This document shows, in pieces, positions 9,815-18,469 of a DNA stretch of 44,850 nucleotides (positions within the stretch are counted from its first letter, which is position 1; each line of letters starts with the position of its first letter). The DNA lies in contig CAZNLJ010000038.1 in the NCBI GenBank assembly GCA_964573725.1, positions 1 through 44,850 on the forward strand, read 5' to 3'. Position numbers and translations under genes: made by a program. This DNA is from UBA6168 sp964573725 (GTDB taxonomy: Bacteria; Bacteroidota; Bacteroidia; Chitinophagales; Saprospiraceae). The notes beneath the pieces were generated by a model, which ran no database searches, was not told the DNA's origin, and was given only the letters and a program-made list of their open reading frames with translations.

Positions 9815-10114
9815 TACCACCTGAAGCTCATCGAATGCCTGCCTGAGAGATATTGGTTCGATTGCTCTTCCGGCCGCAACCTCCTTATCGACCGGCTTGC
9901 TATGCTGGGCACCGGCAGCATCATTCGCCAGGGCCGGAACGTGCCCACCACCGGGGATGCCGGGTGCGGCGAATCCTTCCTCACCTGTACCCCGGGCCGG
10001 TACGCCTGCCGGATGGGCATCAGGCTCCTGTTCCCGATCAAGAACCGCTTCATCAAAAAAATCGCCCCCGCAAAGCTGGACGGCAACTGTGTCAAGCCGC
10101 GCAACCAAATTTAA
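9815..10114 (+). pseudogene. possible gene fragment without start codon
   Basis: An open frame from the stop at 9812-9814 to 10114 reads HLKLIECLPERYWFDCSSGR and, further on, MGIRLLFPIKNRFIKKIAPA. It is more protein-like than the other frames here, but no ATG lies in the first 85 bases and no family is recognised. Probably a remnant. Confidence 0.2.
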
Positions 10115-10269
10115 AAATTGCCGTTGCTCATATCAGGAAAGCCAGGTCCTCAACCGCTGGACACCCGTTGTGCCTTGTCCTGCTGCAAATACTGGAATAC
10201 CACTGCAACAAGAAAGAAGACTTCCTCGCATCGCAATTCCTGTCTCAAGCCGGTACGATTATCCGGGTG

Positions 10270-10451
10270 AATCCACCATCGCCGACGTTGTCATAAACCG
10301 AAACAAGGCCCTTGCCGATTTGATTGACCTGAGGGTTTACGCAAGAAAAATATCTCAAAATCAGATAGCTTTGGGTATGAAAAATAAGGCGAACCTGATA
10401 AATGAAGTGAGACAAGAATGGGAACGAATACCCCCTTATCCGGATGAATGA
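10270..10451 (+). pseudogene. possible C-terminal gene fragment
   Basis: The tail of an open frame ending at 10451 reads NKALADLIDLRVYARKISQN and ends WERIPPYPDE. It has good amphipathic character and amino-acid balance, while the same frame upstream of about 10270 is Ser/Pro/Arg-rich and looks noncoding. I take it as the preserved 3' end of a broken gene of unknown family. No start codon is associated with it. Confidence 0.25.
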
Positions 10452-10606
10452 AGCAAGTGCATATGGCCGGGAGTTGAATCGAAACAAATAAGCGTTGGGG
10501 AAAACCTTCCGGTACAATCCCAAAACAGCAGTTGGCCAAGATGCCCCCGGGTCAGGAAGTCGCCACATGGAACCCACGTGTACGGAATCCACGGTTGCGG
10601 AACCCA

Positions 10607-10644
10607 CGTTTACTAAACCGCCGAACCTCCAGGTTTAGTAAACG
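10607..10644. repeat. perfect 13-bp inverted repeat
   Basis: Arms CGTTTACTAAACC (10607-10619) and GGTTTAGTAAACG (10632-10644) flank a 12-base loop. The region just 5' holds short repeated blocks (GGAACCCACGT, GGAATCCACGG, GGAACCCACGT). It lies about 160 bases upstream of the second helicase. There is no T-run, so it is not a standard terminator; a protein-binding site or mobile-element recombination site is possible. Confidence 0.7.
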
Positions 10645-10804
10645 TATTCCGAGCGTTTACCGAGCGGAAGGTCGCCCTGCCGGGGACCCACGTGAACAAC
10701 CGAACGATACATGGTTCTCATCCTGGTTTTGCTCAAACCCTTGGCCGGACGGATAAAAAAATGACCTCATTTTTTCAACGGCATAATTCATTTAATTTGT
10801 AACA

Positions 10805-12244
10805 ATGGCAGCATCACAACCATATTTCGATTTTAAATTGACACCACAACAGCAGAAAGCATTTTCTGCTTTGTGTAACTTCGTAGAGAACGCATCAGAA
10901 AAGGTCTTCATTCTGAAAGGTTACGCTGGTACAGGCAAGACAACTCTAATGAGTGGCCTGATCAAACGGCTTTCCGATAGAAAGATTCCGTTTGCACTTT
11001 TGGCTTCGACCGGTAGGGCAGCAAAGATTTTATCCGACAAAACAGGGACTGAAGCCAGCACAGTTCACAGCCATATTTACATTTTCAACAATCTGAGTGA
11101 GGACCTGGAAAAAATGAGCGAACTGCAACACAACATGGCAGTTGACGATAAGGGTCAGGTTGTCTTGCTTTTTGACCTAACTCCTGTCAACAGTAATCAG
11201 GGAATAATTTACATTATTGACGAGGCATCAATGGTTTCAGACGAAATTGACAAGAGCACATCATTCGCAAAATTTGGAAGCGGTGATTTACTCGCTGACA
11301 TTTTTAGTTTCGACGACAAAGGCAAATTTATTTTTGTGGGCGACCCTTGTCAGTTGCCACCAATCAATCAAGCAATCTCCCCTGCGCTTTCAGCTTCCCA
11401 TATATCAAGGAAATACAATCTGAAGTCAAATGAATTTGAATTGACCGACATCATCCGGCAGGCTGACACAAACGGGATTATTGAAGCATCGTTCAAGCTC
11501 CGAAGTTTATTTCACACAAATCCGCAAGTGAAGTTCGCAAACCTTCCGGTGAAGGGACATAGTAATATTTTTATTGAAAACTCACATGCAGGGATGTTGA
11601 ACCGGTACATTGAGAACATAAGAACCAAAGGATTCAATCATTCCACGCTCATCTGCCAAACCAACAAACATTGTTCGGACTTGAATAAAATTATCCGCGC
11701 CTCTTTGAACAATAATCGTGAAAGGATTTGCGAAGGTGATTTACTGATGGTTACTCAAAACAACTACCTTTCTTCGCTTGTAAACGGCGACCAAATAAAG
11801 GTTTTGAAAATCGGAAGCAATGAATTCAGATGTGGTTTGTCATTCTTGCAAGTCGAAGTTGAAGAAATTACATCGAAAGGCAGGTCCGCCCTGCTTTTGA
11901 TTGAGGATATCCTTTACTCGAATTCGACAAATCTTAATTCGAAACAGCACAAGGACTTGATGATTGATTACTTCAAACGCATGAAGGACAAAGGCATCAA
12001 CCAAAAAGACCCTCGGTTCCGGGATAATATGATGACCGACCCATATCTTAATGCCCTGAGAACGGTTTATGGTTACGCACTGACTTGCCACAAGGCACAA
12101 GGCGGGGAATGGAATGAGGTTTTTCTCTATTTGGACAATAAGATTCATGGCATCAAGAAGCCAGGTATCTATCAGTGGTTTTATACCGCAATTACAAGGA
12201 CAAAAGAAAATATCTACATCGTTAATGACTGGTTCATCAAATAA
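10805..12244 (+). CDS. RecD-like / UvrD_C_2 superfamily 1 helicase, compact form
   Basis: Predicted 479 residues with a full SF1 motif set: Walker A GYAGTGKTT at 39-47, IIDEASMVSD, FVGDPCQLPPI, ELTDIIRQAD, CHKAQGGEWNEVFLYL and YTAITRTKENIYIV near the C-terminus. It is a clear paralogue of the 1050-3104 protein across the motor domains, but ends right after motif VI and lacks the 200-residue extension. Its DNA is visibly richer in A and T than neighbouring genes, suggesting separate, recent acquisition. The start MAASQPYFDF at 10805 follows an AT-rich stretch. An in-frame stop is close upstream, so the N-terminus is well placed. Role unknown beyond predicted ATP-driven DNA unwinding. Confidence 0.85.
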   Translation: MAASQPYFDFKLTPQQQKAFSALCNFVENASEKVFILKGYAGTGKTTLMSGLIKRLSDRKIPFALLASTGRAAKILSDKTGTEASTVHSHIYIFNNLSEDLEKMSELQHNMAVDDKGQVVLLFDLTPVNSNQGIIYIIDEASMVSDEIDKSTSFAKFGSGDLLADIFSFDDKGKFIFVGDPCQLPPINQAISPALSASHISRKYNLKSNEFELTDIIRQADTNGIIEASFKLRSLFHTNPQVKFANLPVKGHSNIFIENSHAGMLNRYIENIRTKGFNHSTLICQTNKHCSDLNKIIRASLNNNRERICEGDLLMVTQNNYLSSLVNGDQIKVLKIGSNEFRCGLSFLQVEVEEITSKGRSALLLIEDILYSNSTNLNSKQHKDLMIDYFKRMKDKGINQKDPRFRDNMMTDPYLNALRTVYGYALTCHKAQGGEWNEVFLYLDNKIHGIKKPGIYQWFYTAITRTKENIYIVNDWFIK

Positions 12245-12353
12245 ATTGGCTTCGAAAAACCGTGAATTAAGGTGAGACTCCGAAAAATAGGCCGGGCATC
12301 GACCGGCTCCCTCAAGTACGCCCTAAAACAAGAACGGGTCATTGACACTTGTA

Positions 12354-12524
12354 CTAGGGCTTCAATCCATTAATACCTTCTGAAAGGTAATTCTTGCGCC
12401 AGCGGTCAAACAAAGAGGGTGCTACACTGTACTTGCGAATTGTTTCTATTCGACCTTCCCGCACTGCTTCCTGGACAATGGAGAGCCTTTCTTCAGCCGT
12501 GAACTTCCTTCTGCTTTTGATCAT
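12354..12524 (-). pseudogene. IS3-family OrfA (HTH_Tnp_1) fragment
   Basis: Fifty-six residues on the minus strand, MIKSRRKFTAEERLSIVQEA ... APSLFDRWRKNYLSEGINGL, match the N-terminal helix-turn-helix of IS3-family OrfA proteins (RRKFTAEEKL, then a recognition helix before WRKxY). A TAG at 12354 ends it after GLKP, where a full OrfA would continue for about 40 residues. No OrfB is nearby. It is a truncated IS relic between the helicase and the HNH gene. Confidence 0.7.
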
Positions 12525-12797
12525 AAGAGTATTAGGTTGAGCAGACCTAAAATTGAATCCTTTTTTCTTTCCAGGCAATTGGGTGGCCATGACACTGGCA
12601 AACGGCGACCTCATTTCCGGCAGGGCCGTGTGCGCCTTCAACAAGCGGAAACAGGTCTGGGGCTGGAAGGCCGTGGACGCAAGCCGGGGCGCACCGCGCT
12701 GATCCAAGGTATGTTTTCCGGTGCAGATAGGCTGCGCCATCCGGCCACACCTTTGCAGGGTAACTACCATCTTTCACTTCAATAAATCTGAATTCCC

Positions 12798-13349
12798 ATG
12801 AAGACATTGTTTTTTCCTTTGTTCGCCACCTTGCTGGCCATGACCCTCTCGTTTCCCGTCCTAATCGCGCAAAAAACAACCTATAAGTTCGGTGAAACGA
12901 CTTACATCCTGGGCGAGACCTACTCCACCACGGGTATGCCCAAAGTCCAGCGAAGCTCCTCCGTCCGGAACGAGTTCCTCCGGAGCCAAGGCTATGAAAA
13001 GGTACCGGATGGCTACGAGGTGGACCATATCAAACCGCTTTCCCAAGGCGGTGCCGACGCGACCTACAACATGCAGCTGATCACCAAGGAGGCTCATCGC
13101 CGGAAAACCGCCGCCGAACGCAACAACGGCTCCTTCTTCCATACCCCCTCCTATAATGTCCCCAGCACTTCGACCCTCAACATGGGCACTGGAAGCAGGA
13201 CCTTACACACCGAACCCAATCCTTACAATGCCACCGGCACTCCGACCTTCAGCACCGGCACCGGGAGCAGGACACTTCACACGGGCCCCAAGGGCGGGGT
13301 TTATTACTACAACAGCAACGGTAACAAGACTTATGTGAAAAGGAATTAA
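12798..13349 (+). CDS. secreted HNH endonuclease-like protein
   Basis: Predicted 183 residues. Residues 1-24 (MKTLFFPLFATLLAMTLSFP...) are a signal peptide. Residues 72-105 form an HNH nuclease core, with YEVDHIKPLSQGG (D76, H77), N91 and the closing H100-x2-K103. After it come two copies of a TGSRTLHT motif (about residues 132 and 156) separated by a Pro/Thr-rich spacer, then GPKGGVYYYNSNGNKTYV, which resembles the short basic adaptor seen at the end of many surface or viral proteins. HNH proteins of this sort cut DNA with one metal ion. Export suggests a periplasmic or extracellular nuclease, perhaps for scavenging DNA or attacking competitors. No immunity gene is visible next to it. Confidence 0.8.
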   Translation: MKTLFFPLFATLLAMTLSFPVLIAQKTTYKFGETTYILGETYSTTGMPKVQRSSSVRNEFLRSQGYEKVPDGYEVDHIKPLSQGGADATYNMQLITKEAHRRKTAAERNNGSFFHTPSYNVPSTSTLNMGTGSRTLHTEPNPYNATGTPTFSTGTGSRTLHTGPKGGVYYYNSNGNKTYVKRN

Positions 13350-13362
13350 GCCAGGAACAAGA

Positions 13363-13386
13363 GGGGTTGCCCGAACAGGCAACCCC
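13363..13386 (+). terminator. hairpin terminator after the HNH gene
   Basis: A perfect 9-bp stem, GGGGTTGCC (13363-13371) and GGCAACCCC (13378-13386), with a 6-base loop, begins 13 bases after the HNH stop codon. No strong T-run follows, which weakens the call, but position and stem fit a transcript end. Confidence 0.6.
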
Positions 13387-14163
13387 CTCCAGCTGTTGAC
13401 GCAACCGCTTCCGGGTACATTCGCCCGGTCGTTGTCGCCATCGGCACATCAGCGGTATCGCCCTGTCGATACCGTTTCCCAATCACGCGGCCGCTATTCC
13501 GGCAACCATTACCGACAGGAGAAAGGGGAGCGCAGCCGCGCTGCGCACATGACCTGACTCAAGGCACCTCCTTATCCACATCCGGTGAGTGGCCCTGATT
13601 AAGGCGGTCGAATGGCCTTCGGCAAGGCAGACGTACTCCTTTCTTCGCTGGGCGTATGTTGTACCACCAGGTCCGCCCGCATGGGTGTCCTGCACAGACT
13701 TGTAGTTTTCATAGGCCGTAATTTGTTTCGCAGACAAACTTGTGGCAACGGGTGTCGAAAGAAAATACGGCGTAGGTAGGACGGATAGCGGCCAAGTGCG
13801 GTATGCCGTTCCCTTTCCAATTGATACCGTTCCTCTTATGATGGTATCCGTTCCCTAAAACCATGGGCAACGGGGCCGGGAAAAATGTAATTTGCGGGAG
13901 GTGATGAAGACCATCCCGGTTTCCGGGGCGACTGGTCCGACCCGACAAAAAACAGCCTTACGCCCAATGCCCAGTTTACGACCTTACAGAGACCATCTAT
14001 CAGCAACCTATCCATCGGCCGGGCGGTATCCGCCTGGTATTTCCAATATCCAGCAACACGGCAAATTCGAGACGCCCTGGCCAAGGCCGGGACATCCCCC
14101 GTATTCGGGCGGTGGTGGGCCGTCCGAAGGAGAAGGCATGGAAAAAAGGCATGGGTCACGAAA
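13387..14163. other. gene-free stretch upstream of the CRISPR operon
   Basis: Nearly 780 bases without a gene I can support. It includes three near-copies of an ATACCGTTCC-type motif (ends near 13812, 13833 and 13855) that may be operators or IS debris. The promoter for cas6 and the operon behind it should lie in the last few hundred bases, but I could not pick a convincing one. Confidence 0.4.
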
Positions 14164-14904
14164 ATGCAACCGATCCTTATGAAAAGAATCAAATACCTGC
14201 GGTTGGAATTCCTTCCCCCGATCTCGGCGGAGGAGCTGCCGAAATTCCGGGGCGCCATCATCGGAACGGTCCAGCGGAAGCATACCCTCTTCCACAACCA
14301 TCTGGACGACCACCGGCTGCGGTATGCCTATCCCCTGATCCAGTACAAGCGGCAGGGCGGCAGGCCGGTGTTGGTGTGCATCAACGAAGGGACGGATGAG
14401 ATCCACGCCTTGTTCCGGGAGCATCGGCATACCATCCGGCTGGGATACCGGGCAGTAGACCTGCAGGTGACGGCGGTGGATTTCCAGGAATGGGACCTGG
14501 CGGTGCTGCCCCGGTTCCGGCGCTACCGCATCCACAATTGGTTGGCGCTGAGCGGCGATAATTACGGCCGCTACCGAGCCTTGCAATCGGGGGAGGAACG
14601 AAGCACTTTCCTGGCGAATATCCTGCGCGGAAACCTCCTGGCCATGGCGAAGGGACTCGGTTGGTATGTAGAACAGCAAGTGTTGGTATCGATGCACGAA
14701 TTCGGTCCGCCCCGGCCGGTGCGGTACAAGGACACCAACCTGATGGCATTCGATGCGGTGTTCTCGAGCAATATGTCCCTGCCGGCCGGAATCGGCCTGG
14801 GGAAAGGGGCGGCGAAGGGGTTCGGGGTGGTGGCGACCATGCCGGAAACGGATGTGCTTTCGATGGCCGGTTACGGACAGGAGGAAAAACCTTATCAGAC
14901 CTAA
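14164..14904 (+). CDS. cas6: CRISPR endoribonuclease Cas6 (Cas6b-like)
   Basis: Predicted 246 residues. Cas6 cuts the array transcript within each repeat to give crRNAs. Near the N-terminus KFRGAIIG (27-34) and RYAYPLIQYKR (53-63) match the Cas6b N-terminal domain seen in Bacteroidota, which typically pairs a K/R-G-A-I with a YPLIQYK strand. The C-terminus has the glycine-rich loop GIGLGKGAAKGFG (209-221) that binds RNA. His40, His44 and His46 are candidate catalytic residues but cannot be assigned by eye. An alternative ATG lies 15 bases downstream. It is the first gene of the cas operon, with 73 bases before the cas10 start. The Cas6 call is secure; the exact subfamily less so. Confidence 0.87.
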   Translation: MQPILMKRIKYLRLEFLPPISAEELPKFRGAIIGTVQRKHTLFHNHLDDHRLRYAYPLIQYKRQGGRPVLVCINEGTDEIHALFREHRHTIRLGYRAVDLQVTAVDFQEWDLAVLPRFRRYRIHNWLALSGDNYGRYRALQSGEERSTFLANILRGNLLAMAKGLGWYVEQQVLVSMHEFGPPRPVRYKDTNLMAFDAVFSSNMSLPAGIGLGKGAAKGFGVVATMPETDVLSMAGYGQEEKPYQT

Positions 14905-14977
14905 ATCCAAAAATATCCGGCCGCAGTTTCGGAACATTTCACCGGAACAGGTCCCAAATCAGGAAAAAAAGAAGCAT

Positions 14978-16450
14978 ATGAGCTATTTATATGGAGCAAG
15001 TGTCCAGGGTATCCAGTCCTTCCTTTTCGAGACCAACAAATTGAAAGAGATTGCCGGGGCGAGTGAAATCGTGGACCAGGTCTGTTCCCAGCTGTTCAGG
15101 GAATTGCTGGGCAGGGACCGGTTCCAGGAGGAGAACCTGCTGATCGGTGCCGCCGGCAACATCAAGTATATCTTTGAGGACCGGGACACCTGCCGGCATG
15201 TGGTCCGAAACTTCCCGATGAAGGTCATGAAGTTGGCACCCGGGATAACCGTGAGCCAGGCCGTGGTGCAAGTGCAGGGTGTGTTCGGACAGGAACATAT
15301 CCGGGAACTGGAAAACCGGTTGCGCATCCAGCGCAACCGGCCGGTGGTACAGCACGGCTTGGGGTGGATGGTCGCCGAACGTTCCCGGCGGACCGGCAAG
15401 CCGGGGGTGGCCTGGGAACAGGACCAGGTGGTCGACCAAGGGCAGCTCAGCAAGCGGGATGCGTCCGAGGATGCACAGGGCAGCCTCCTCCGCAAGGTGC
15501 TGCCGGATAGTGGGCGGGGGTATCACCATTCATTTCCGAACGATATGTCGGAAATAGTGGGCCGGGGCGAGAAAAACAGCTGGATCGCCATCATTCATGC
15601 GGACGGGAACGACCTCGGAAAGCGGATCATCAAGATGTCGAATTCCAATCCGAGCAAAGAAACTTTCAAATCCCTGTCGCAACGCATCACCCGCGCCACG
15701 GAAAAAGCGGTACAGGATGCCTTCCGGCAAGTGGTCCTGCCGACCGGCGGGAATGGCCGCAAATACCCTTTCCGGCCGGTGGTGTTGGGCGGAGACGACC
15801 TGACCGCCATCATCCGGGGGGATTTGGCGGTGAAATTCACAAAGGTGTTCCTCTCGGCATTCGAGAAACAGACCAAGGAGCAATTTGCGGATTTCGAACA
15901 CGAGGAATTTCGGAACGGCCTGACGGCCTGTGCCGGTATCGCCTTCATCAAGGTGAATTACCCCTTCCATTACGGTGTGCACCTGGCGGAGAAGCTCTGT
16001 ACCGAAGCCAAGAAAGTGGCGAGAAAAATGCAGGCCTCATCGACCCCTTCCTGCCTGCTTTTCCATAAGGTACATTCCAGCTTCGTCGAGGATTATCCTT
16101 CCATCCTGGAAAAAGAGTACACGACCCCTGACAAGCTACGCATGGATTACGGGCCCTATTTTCTCCTGCCCCAGGAAAATTACAGCACGGTCGACGACCT
16201 GATGCGTTTGGTCAAGCTGATGAACGAAAAGGCATCCCCCCGCTCAAGGCTGCGCAACTGGCTGACGGAACTTCAGGAGAACAAGGCGTCGGCGGACCGG
16301 GAGCTCGACCGGATCCGTCATATCACCGCGGAGCGGTACCGAAAAGGCCTGGCATTGCGGGAACCCTTCACCCACAGGAACGGGCAAACCCATACCCATT
16401 TGTTCGATGCCATCACCCTTTCGTCCATCGTAAAAAACAACGGCGAATGA
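14978..16450 (+). CDS. cas10: type III Cas10, HD-less, GGDD-type cyclase
   Basis: Predicted 490 residues, much shorter than the usual 700-900 for Cas10. The start MSYLYGASVQGIQSFLFETN is chosen because the in-frame stretch upstream overlaps cas6 in another frame. Residues 1-130 match the first palm (GIQSFLFETNKLKEIAGASE). The second palm has IHADGNDLG (206-214) and VVLGGDDLTAII (268-279), the intact GGDD cyclase site. No N-terminal HD nuclease domain is present. Cas10 is the large effector subunit; on target RNA binding it makes cyclic oligoadenylate from ATP. Loss of HD implies no ssDNA cutting by this protein. The three CARF genes downstream supply the cOA receptors. It overlaps the next gene by 4 bases. 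Confidence 0.92.
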   Translation: MSYLYGASVQGIQSFLFETNKLKEIAGASEIVDQVCSQLFRELLGRDRFQEENLLIGAAGNIKYIFEDRDTCRHVVRNFPMKVMKLAPGITVSQAVVQVQGVFGQEHIRELENRLRIQRNRPVVQHGLGWMVAERSRRTGKPGVAWEQDQVVDQGQLSKRDASEDAQGSLLRKVLPDSGRGYHHSFPNDMSEIVGRGEKNSWIAIIHADGNDLGKRIIKMSNSNPSKETFKSLSQRITRATEKAVQDAFRQVVLPTGGNGRKYPFRPVVLGGDDLTAIIRGDLAVKFTKVFLSAFEKQTKEQFADFEHEEFRNGLTACAGIAFIKVNYPFHYGVHLAEKLCTEAKKVARKMQASSTPSCLLFHKVHSSFVEDYPSILEKEYTTPDKLRMDYGPYFLLPQENYSTVDDLMRLVKLMNEKASPRSRLRNWLTELQENKASADRELDRIRHITAERYRKGLALREPFTHRNGQTHTHLFDAITLSSIVKNNGE

Positions 16451-17028
16451 AGTCCATTGAATATCAAATCGAATTCCACCACTATTGGCATGCCGGTTCC
16501 GGCCTGGCGAGCAGCACCTATGCCGACCTGCTGGTCAACAAGACCCGGGACGGCCTGCCTTACCTGCCGGGCCGAACCATCAAGGGGTTGCTGCGGGAGG
16601 CCGCGGAGGTCATCCATGAACTGGATGAAGACCTGGTCGGTTCGGCGTTCATCCGCGATGTGTTCGGACAACATCCCGGAGAGGAATCGGCCGAAGGCCC
16701 TGCTCCCGCCCCGGCCGTCTGTTTCTTCACCAACGCCACACTTCCGGATCGGGTAAGCAACCACCTCCGACAGGATGACAAACGCCACCTGTACCAGGTC
16801 CTGGCCTCCACCAGGATCGATGCGAAGGGGCTGGCGGCACACGGCACCCTCCGGCAGCTGGAAGTGACCGTTCCGCTCACCCTTTTCGCCACCATCGAGT
16901 ATTTTCCGGAAAAAGCCGGTTACGAACAGCAATTGCAATATTGCTTCCAATGGATCAAACGGATCGGCCTGAACCGCTCCCGCGGCCTGGGCCGCTGCAA
17001 ATTTTCCCTCGTAAATTCCCGCTCATGA
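16447..17028 (+). CDS. Cas7-group RAMP protein, Csm3-like
   Basis: Predicted 193 residues of the RAMP superfamily (PF03787 type). The N-terminal block STYADLLVNKTRDGLPYLPG (23-42), followed by RTIKGLLREA, is the Csm3-style strand-loop, in which an Asp (D27 is the candidate) cuts target RNA every 6 nt. The C-terminal GLNRSRGLGRCKF is the glycine-rich loop. Start and stop codons overlap cas10 (4 bases) and the csx10-like gene (4 bases), so translation is probably coupled. It would form part of the crRNA-binding backbone. It is small for Csm3 (usually 220-250), but complete at both conserved ends. Confidence 0.85.
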   Translation: MKSIEYQIEFHHYWHAGSGLASSTYADLLVNKTRDGLPYLPGRTIKGLLREAAEVIHELDEDLVGSAFIRDVFGQHPGEESAEGPAPAPAVCFFTNATLPDRVSNHLRQDDKRHLYQVLASTRIDAKGLAAHGTLRQLEVTVPLTLFATIEYFPEKAGYEQQLQYCFQWIKRIGLNRSRGLGRCKFSLVNSRS

Positions 17029-18467
17029 AAAGATACCGATACCGATGCCGATTGTTGACGGATGTCGTCATGCTATCCGGTTCGGCAACAGAGGGGTTCA
17101 ACGACTCCCTGGACTACCTGCCGGGAGCGAAATTCCTCGGAATCGCCGCCGCGGCCTTGTACGACGACCAAAAGGGTTCCACCCTGGAATTGTTCCACAG
17201 TGGGAAGGTCCGATTCGGCGATGCCCATCCCATCCTGGACGGTGTCCCCGCCTTTCCGGTTCCTTTCAGTTGGTACCATCGGAAAGGGCACAGACTGACG
17301 GAAGGCCGCCCTTTCCTGCATCACCTGTTGAAACCGGAAGACTTCGACAAGCAGAACCAGGAGGGGCAACTGAAACAGGCCCGCGAGGGCTATTTCAGCC
17401 TGGATGGCAGTCTTTTGAAGCCCAGCCCCGGTTTTTCCATCCGGTCCGCCTACGATAGGGAGGAAAGACGGGCCAAGGACGGTAACATGTTCGGATACTT
17501 CTCCCTGCCGGGCGGCAGCGAATGGGGCTTCGTGGTGGAAGATGATTCCGGGGCACATGCGGATACCATCCGGGCGGCGCTGGTCGGCAAAAAGCGGATC
17601 GGCCGGTCCCGGTCCGCCGAATACGGGCTGGTGGATATCCGTTTCGACCAGGAGCTGGCCGTTTCCGAGGAGGCCATCCATCCTTCCGAAACCACCCCGA
17701 CCATGGTCTATGCCTGGAGCAACCTCTGCTTTTACGATGCCTTCGGCAGGCCGACCCTCACGCCCACCCCGGAACAACTGGGTGTGCCGGGTGGTCAAAT
17801 CATCTGGGAAAAGTGCCAGCTCCGGTCCCGGTGGTACCAGACCTGGAACGGCCGCCGGCACAATCGGGATGCGGACCGCATGATCATCGAAAAGGGATCC
17901 GTCTTCGCCGTCCGGCACACCGAACCCATCCCGCCGGATGCCTATGCCGCCGGTATCGGAAGCCACCGGGCGGAAGGCTTCGGCAAGGTACTGGTCAATC
18001 CCCGGTTCCTGCTGTCCGACGGCATCGAACTGCCATTCCCGCTCCATAATTCGGAACCGGTCACCGTGCAGGACCCGGAAACGGCCGGCCCGCCGATGCC
18101 CGCCGGCGACCCGCTGCTGGTGTATCTGCAACAACAGCGGAAGGAACGGAAGGATGCGGACGACCTTCACACCAATATCAATGATTTCCTGAGTAGTTCC
18201 GGAAACAAGTTCGATGGGCTTTCGCCCAGCCAGTGGGGAGCCGTCCGGTCCTATGCCAGCTATGCCGCCGATTGGAAGACACTGGAAAAGTTGCTGTTTG
18301 ACGAGAAGACCGGCGCGCTCCATCGCGGCTACTCGGAACCCCATTGGCGGAAGAACAACCGCAGGGACCTGCTCAAGAGCCATCTTGAAAAACAACCGGA
18401 AGCGCTCCGCGTTTCGGTGGTACTCAAATTGGCGGCGGAAATGGCCAAACGTAAACAAATGCAGTAG
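17025..18467 (+). CDS. csx10: Csx10-like RAMP (Cas5-group) of type III-D
   Basis: Predicted 480 residues, start MKRYRYRCRLLTDVVMLSGS; the longer in-frame start at 16941 lies inside the previous gene. YLPGAKFLGIAAAALY (31-46) is the RAMP helix after the first strand. GKKRIGRSRSAEYGLVDI (188-205) is the motif I associate with Csx10, which takes the Cas5/Csm4 place in subtype III-D and holds the crRNA handle. A second glycine-rich piece, SHRAEGFGKVLVNPRFL, follows further on. The last 120 residues are helical and charged, possibly a small-subunit-like bundle. It is in the operon, overlapping its predecessor by 4 bases and 2 bases from the next gene. The subtype assignment mainly rests on this protein. 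Confidence 0.7.
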   Translation: MKRYRYRCRLLTDVVMLSGSATEGFNDSLDYLPGAKFLGIAAAALYDDQKGSTLELFHSGKVRFGDAHPILDGVPAFPVPFSWYHRKGHRLTEGRPFLHHLLKPEDFDKQNQEGQLKQAREGYFSLDGSLLKPSPGFSIRSAYDREERRAKDGNMFGYFSLPGGSEWGFVVEDDSGAHADTIRAALVGKKRIGRSRSAEYGLVDIRFDQELAVSEEAIHPSETTPTMVYAWSNLCFYDAFGRPTLTPTPEQLGVPGGQIIWEKCQLRSRWYQTWNGRRHNRDADRMIIEKGSVFAVRHTEPIPPDAYAAGIGSHRAEGFGKVLVNPRFLLSDGIELPFPLHNSEPVTVQDPETAGPPMPAGDPLLVYLQQQRKERKDADDLHTNINDFLSSSGNKFDGLSPSQWGAVRSYASYAADWKTLEKLLFDEKTGALHRGYSEPHWRKNNRRDLLKSHLEKQPEALRVSVVLKLAAEMAKRKQMQ

Positions 18468-18469
18468 CT

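Noticed and set aside
12537..12785. Plus-strand frame opposite the IS3 fragment
   Set aside because: No family resemblance; most likely noncoding debris.
13483..14297. Minus-strand open frames between the HNH gene and cas6
   Set aside because: Overlapping frames without motifs, some running into the antisense of cas6; not supported as genes.
14978..15200. HD nuclease domain at the start of Cas10
   Set aside because: The N-terminus goes directly into the palm region (GIQSFLFETN); no HD dyad in a helical domain is present.
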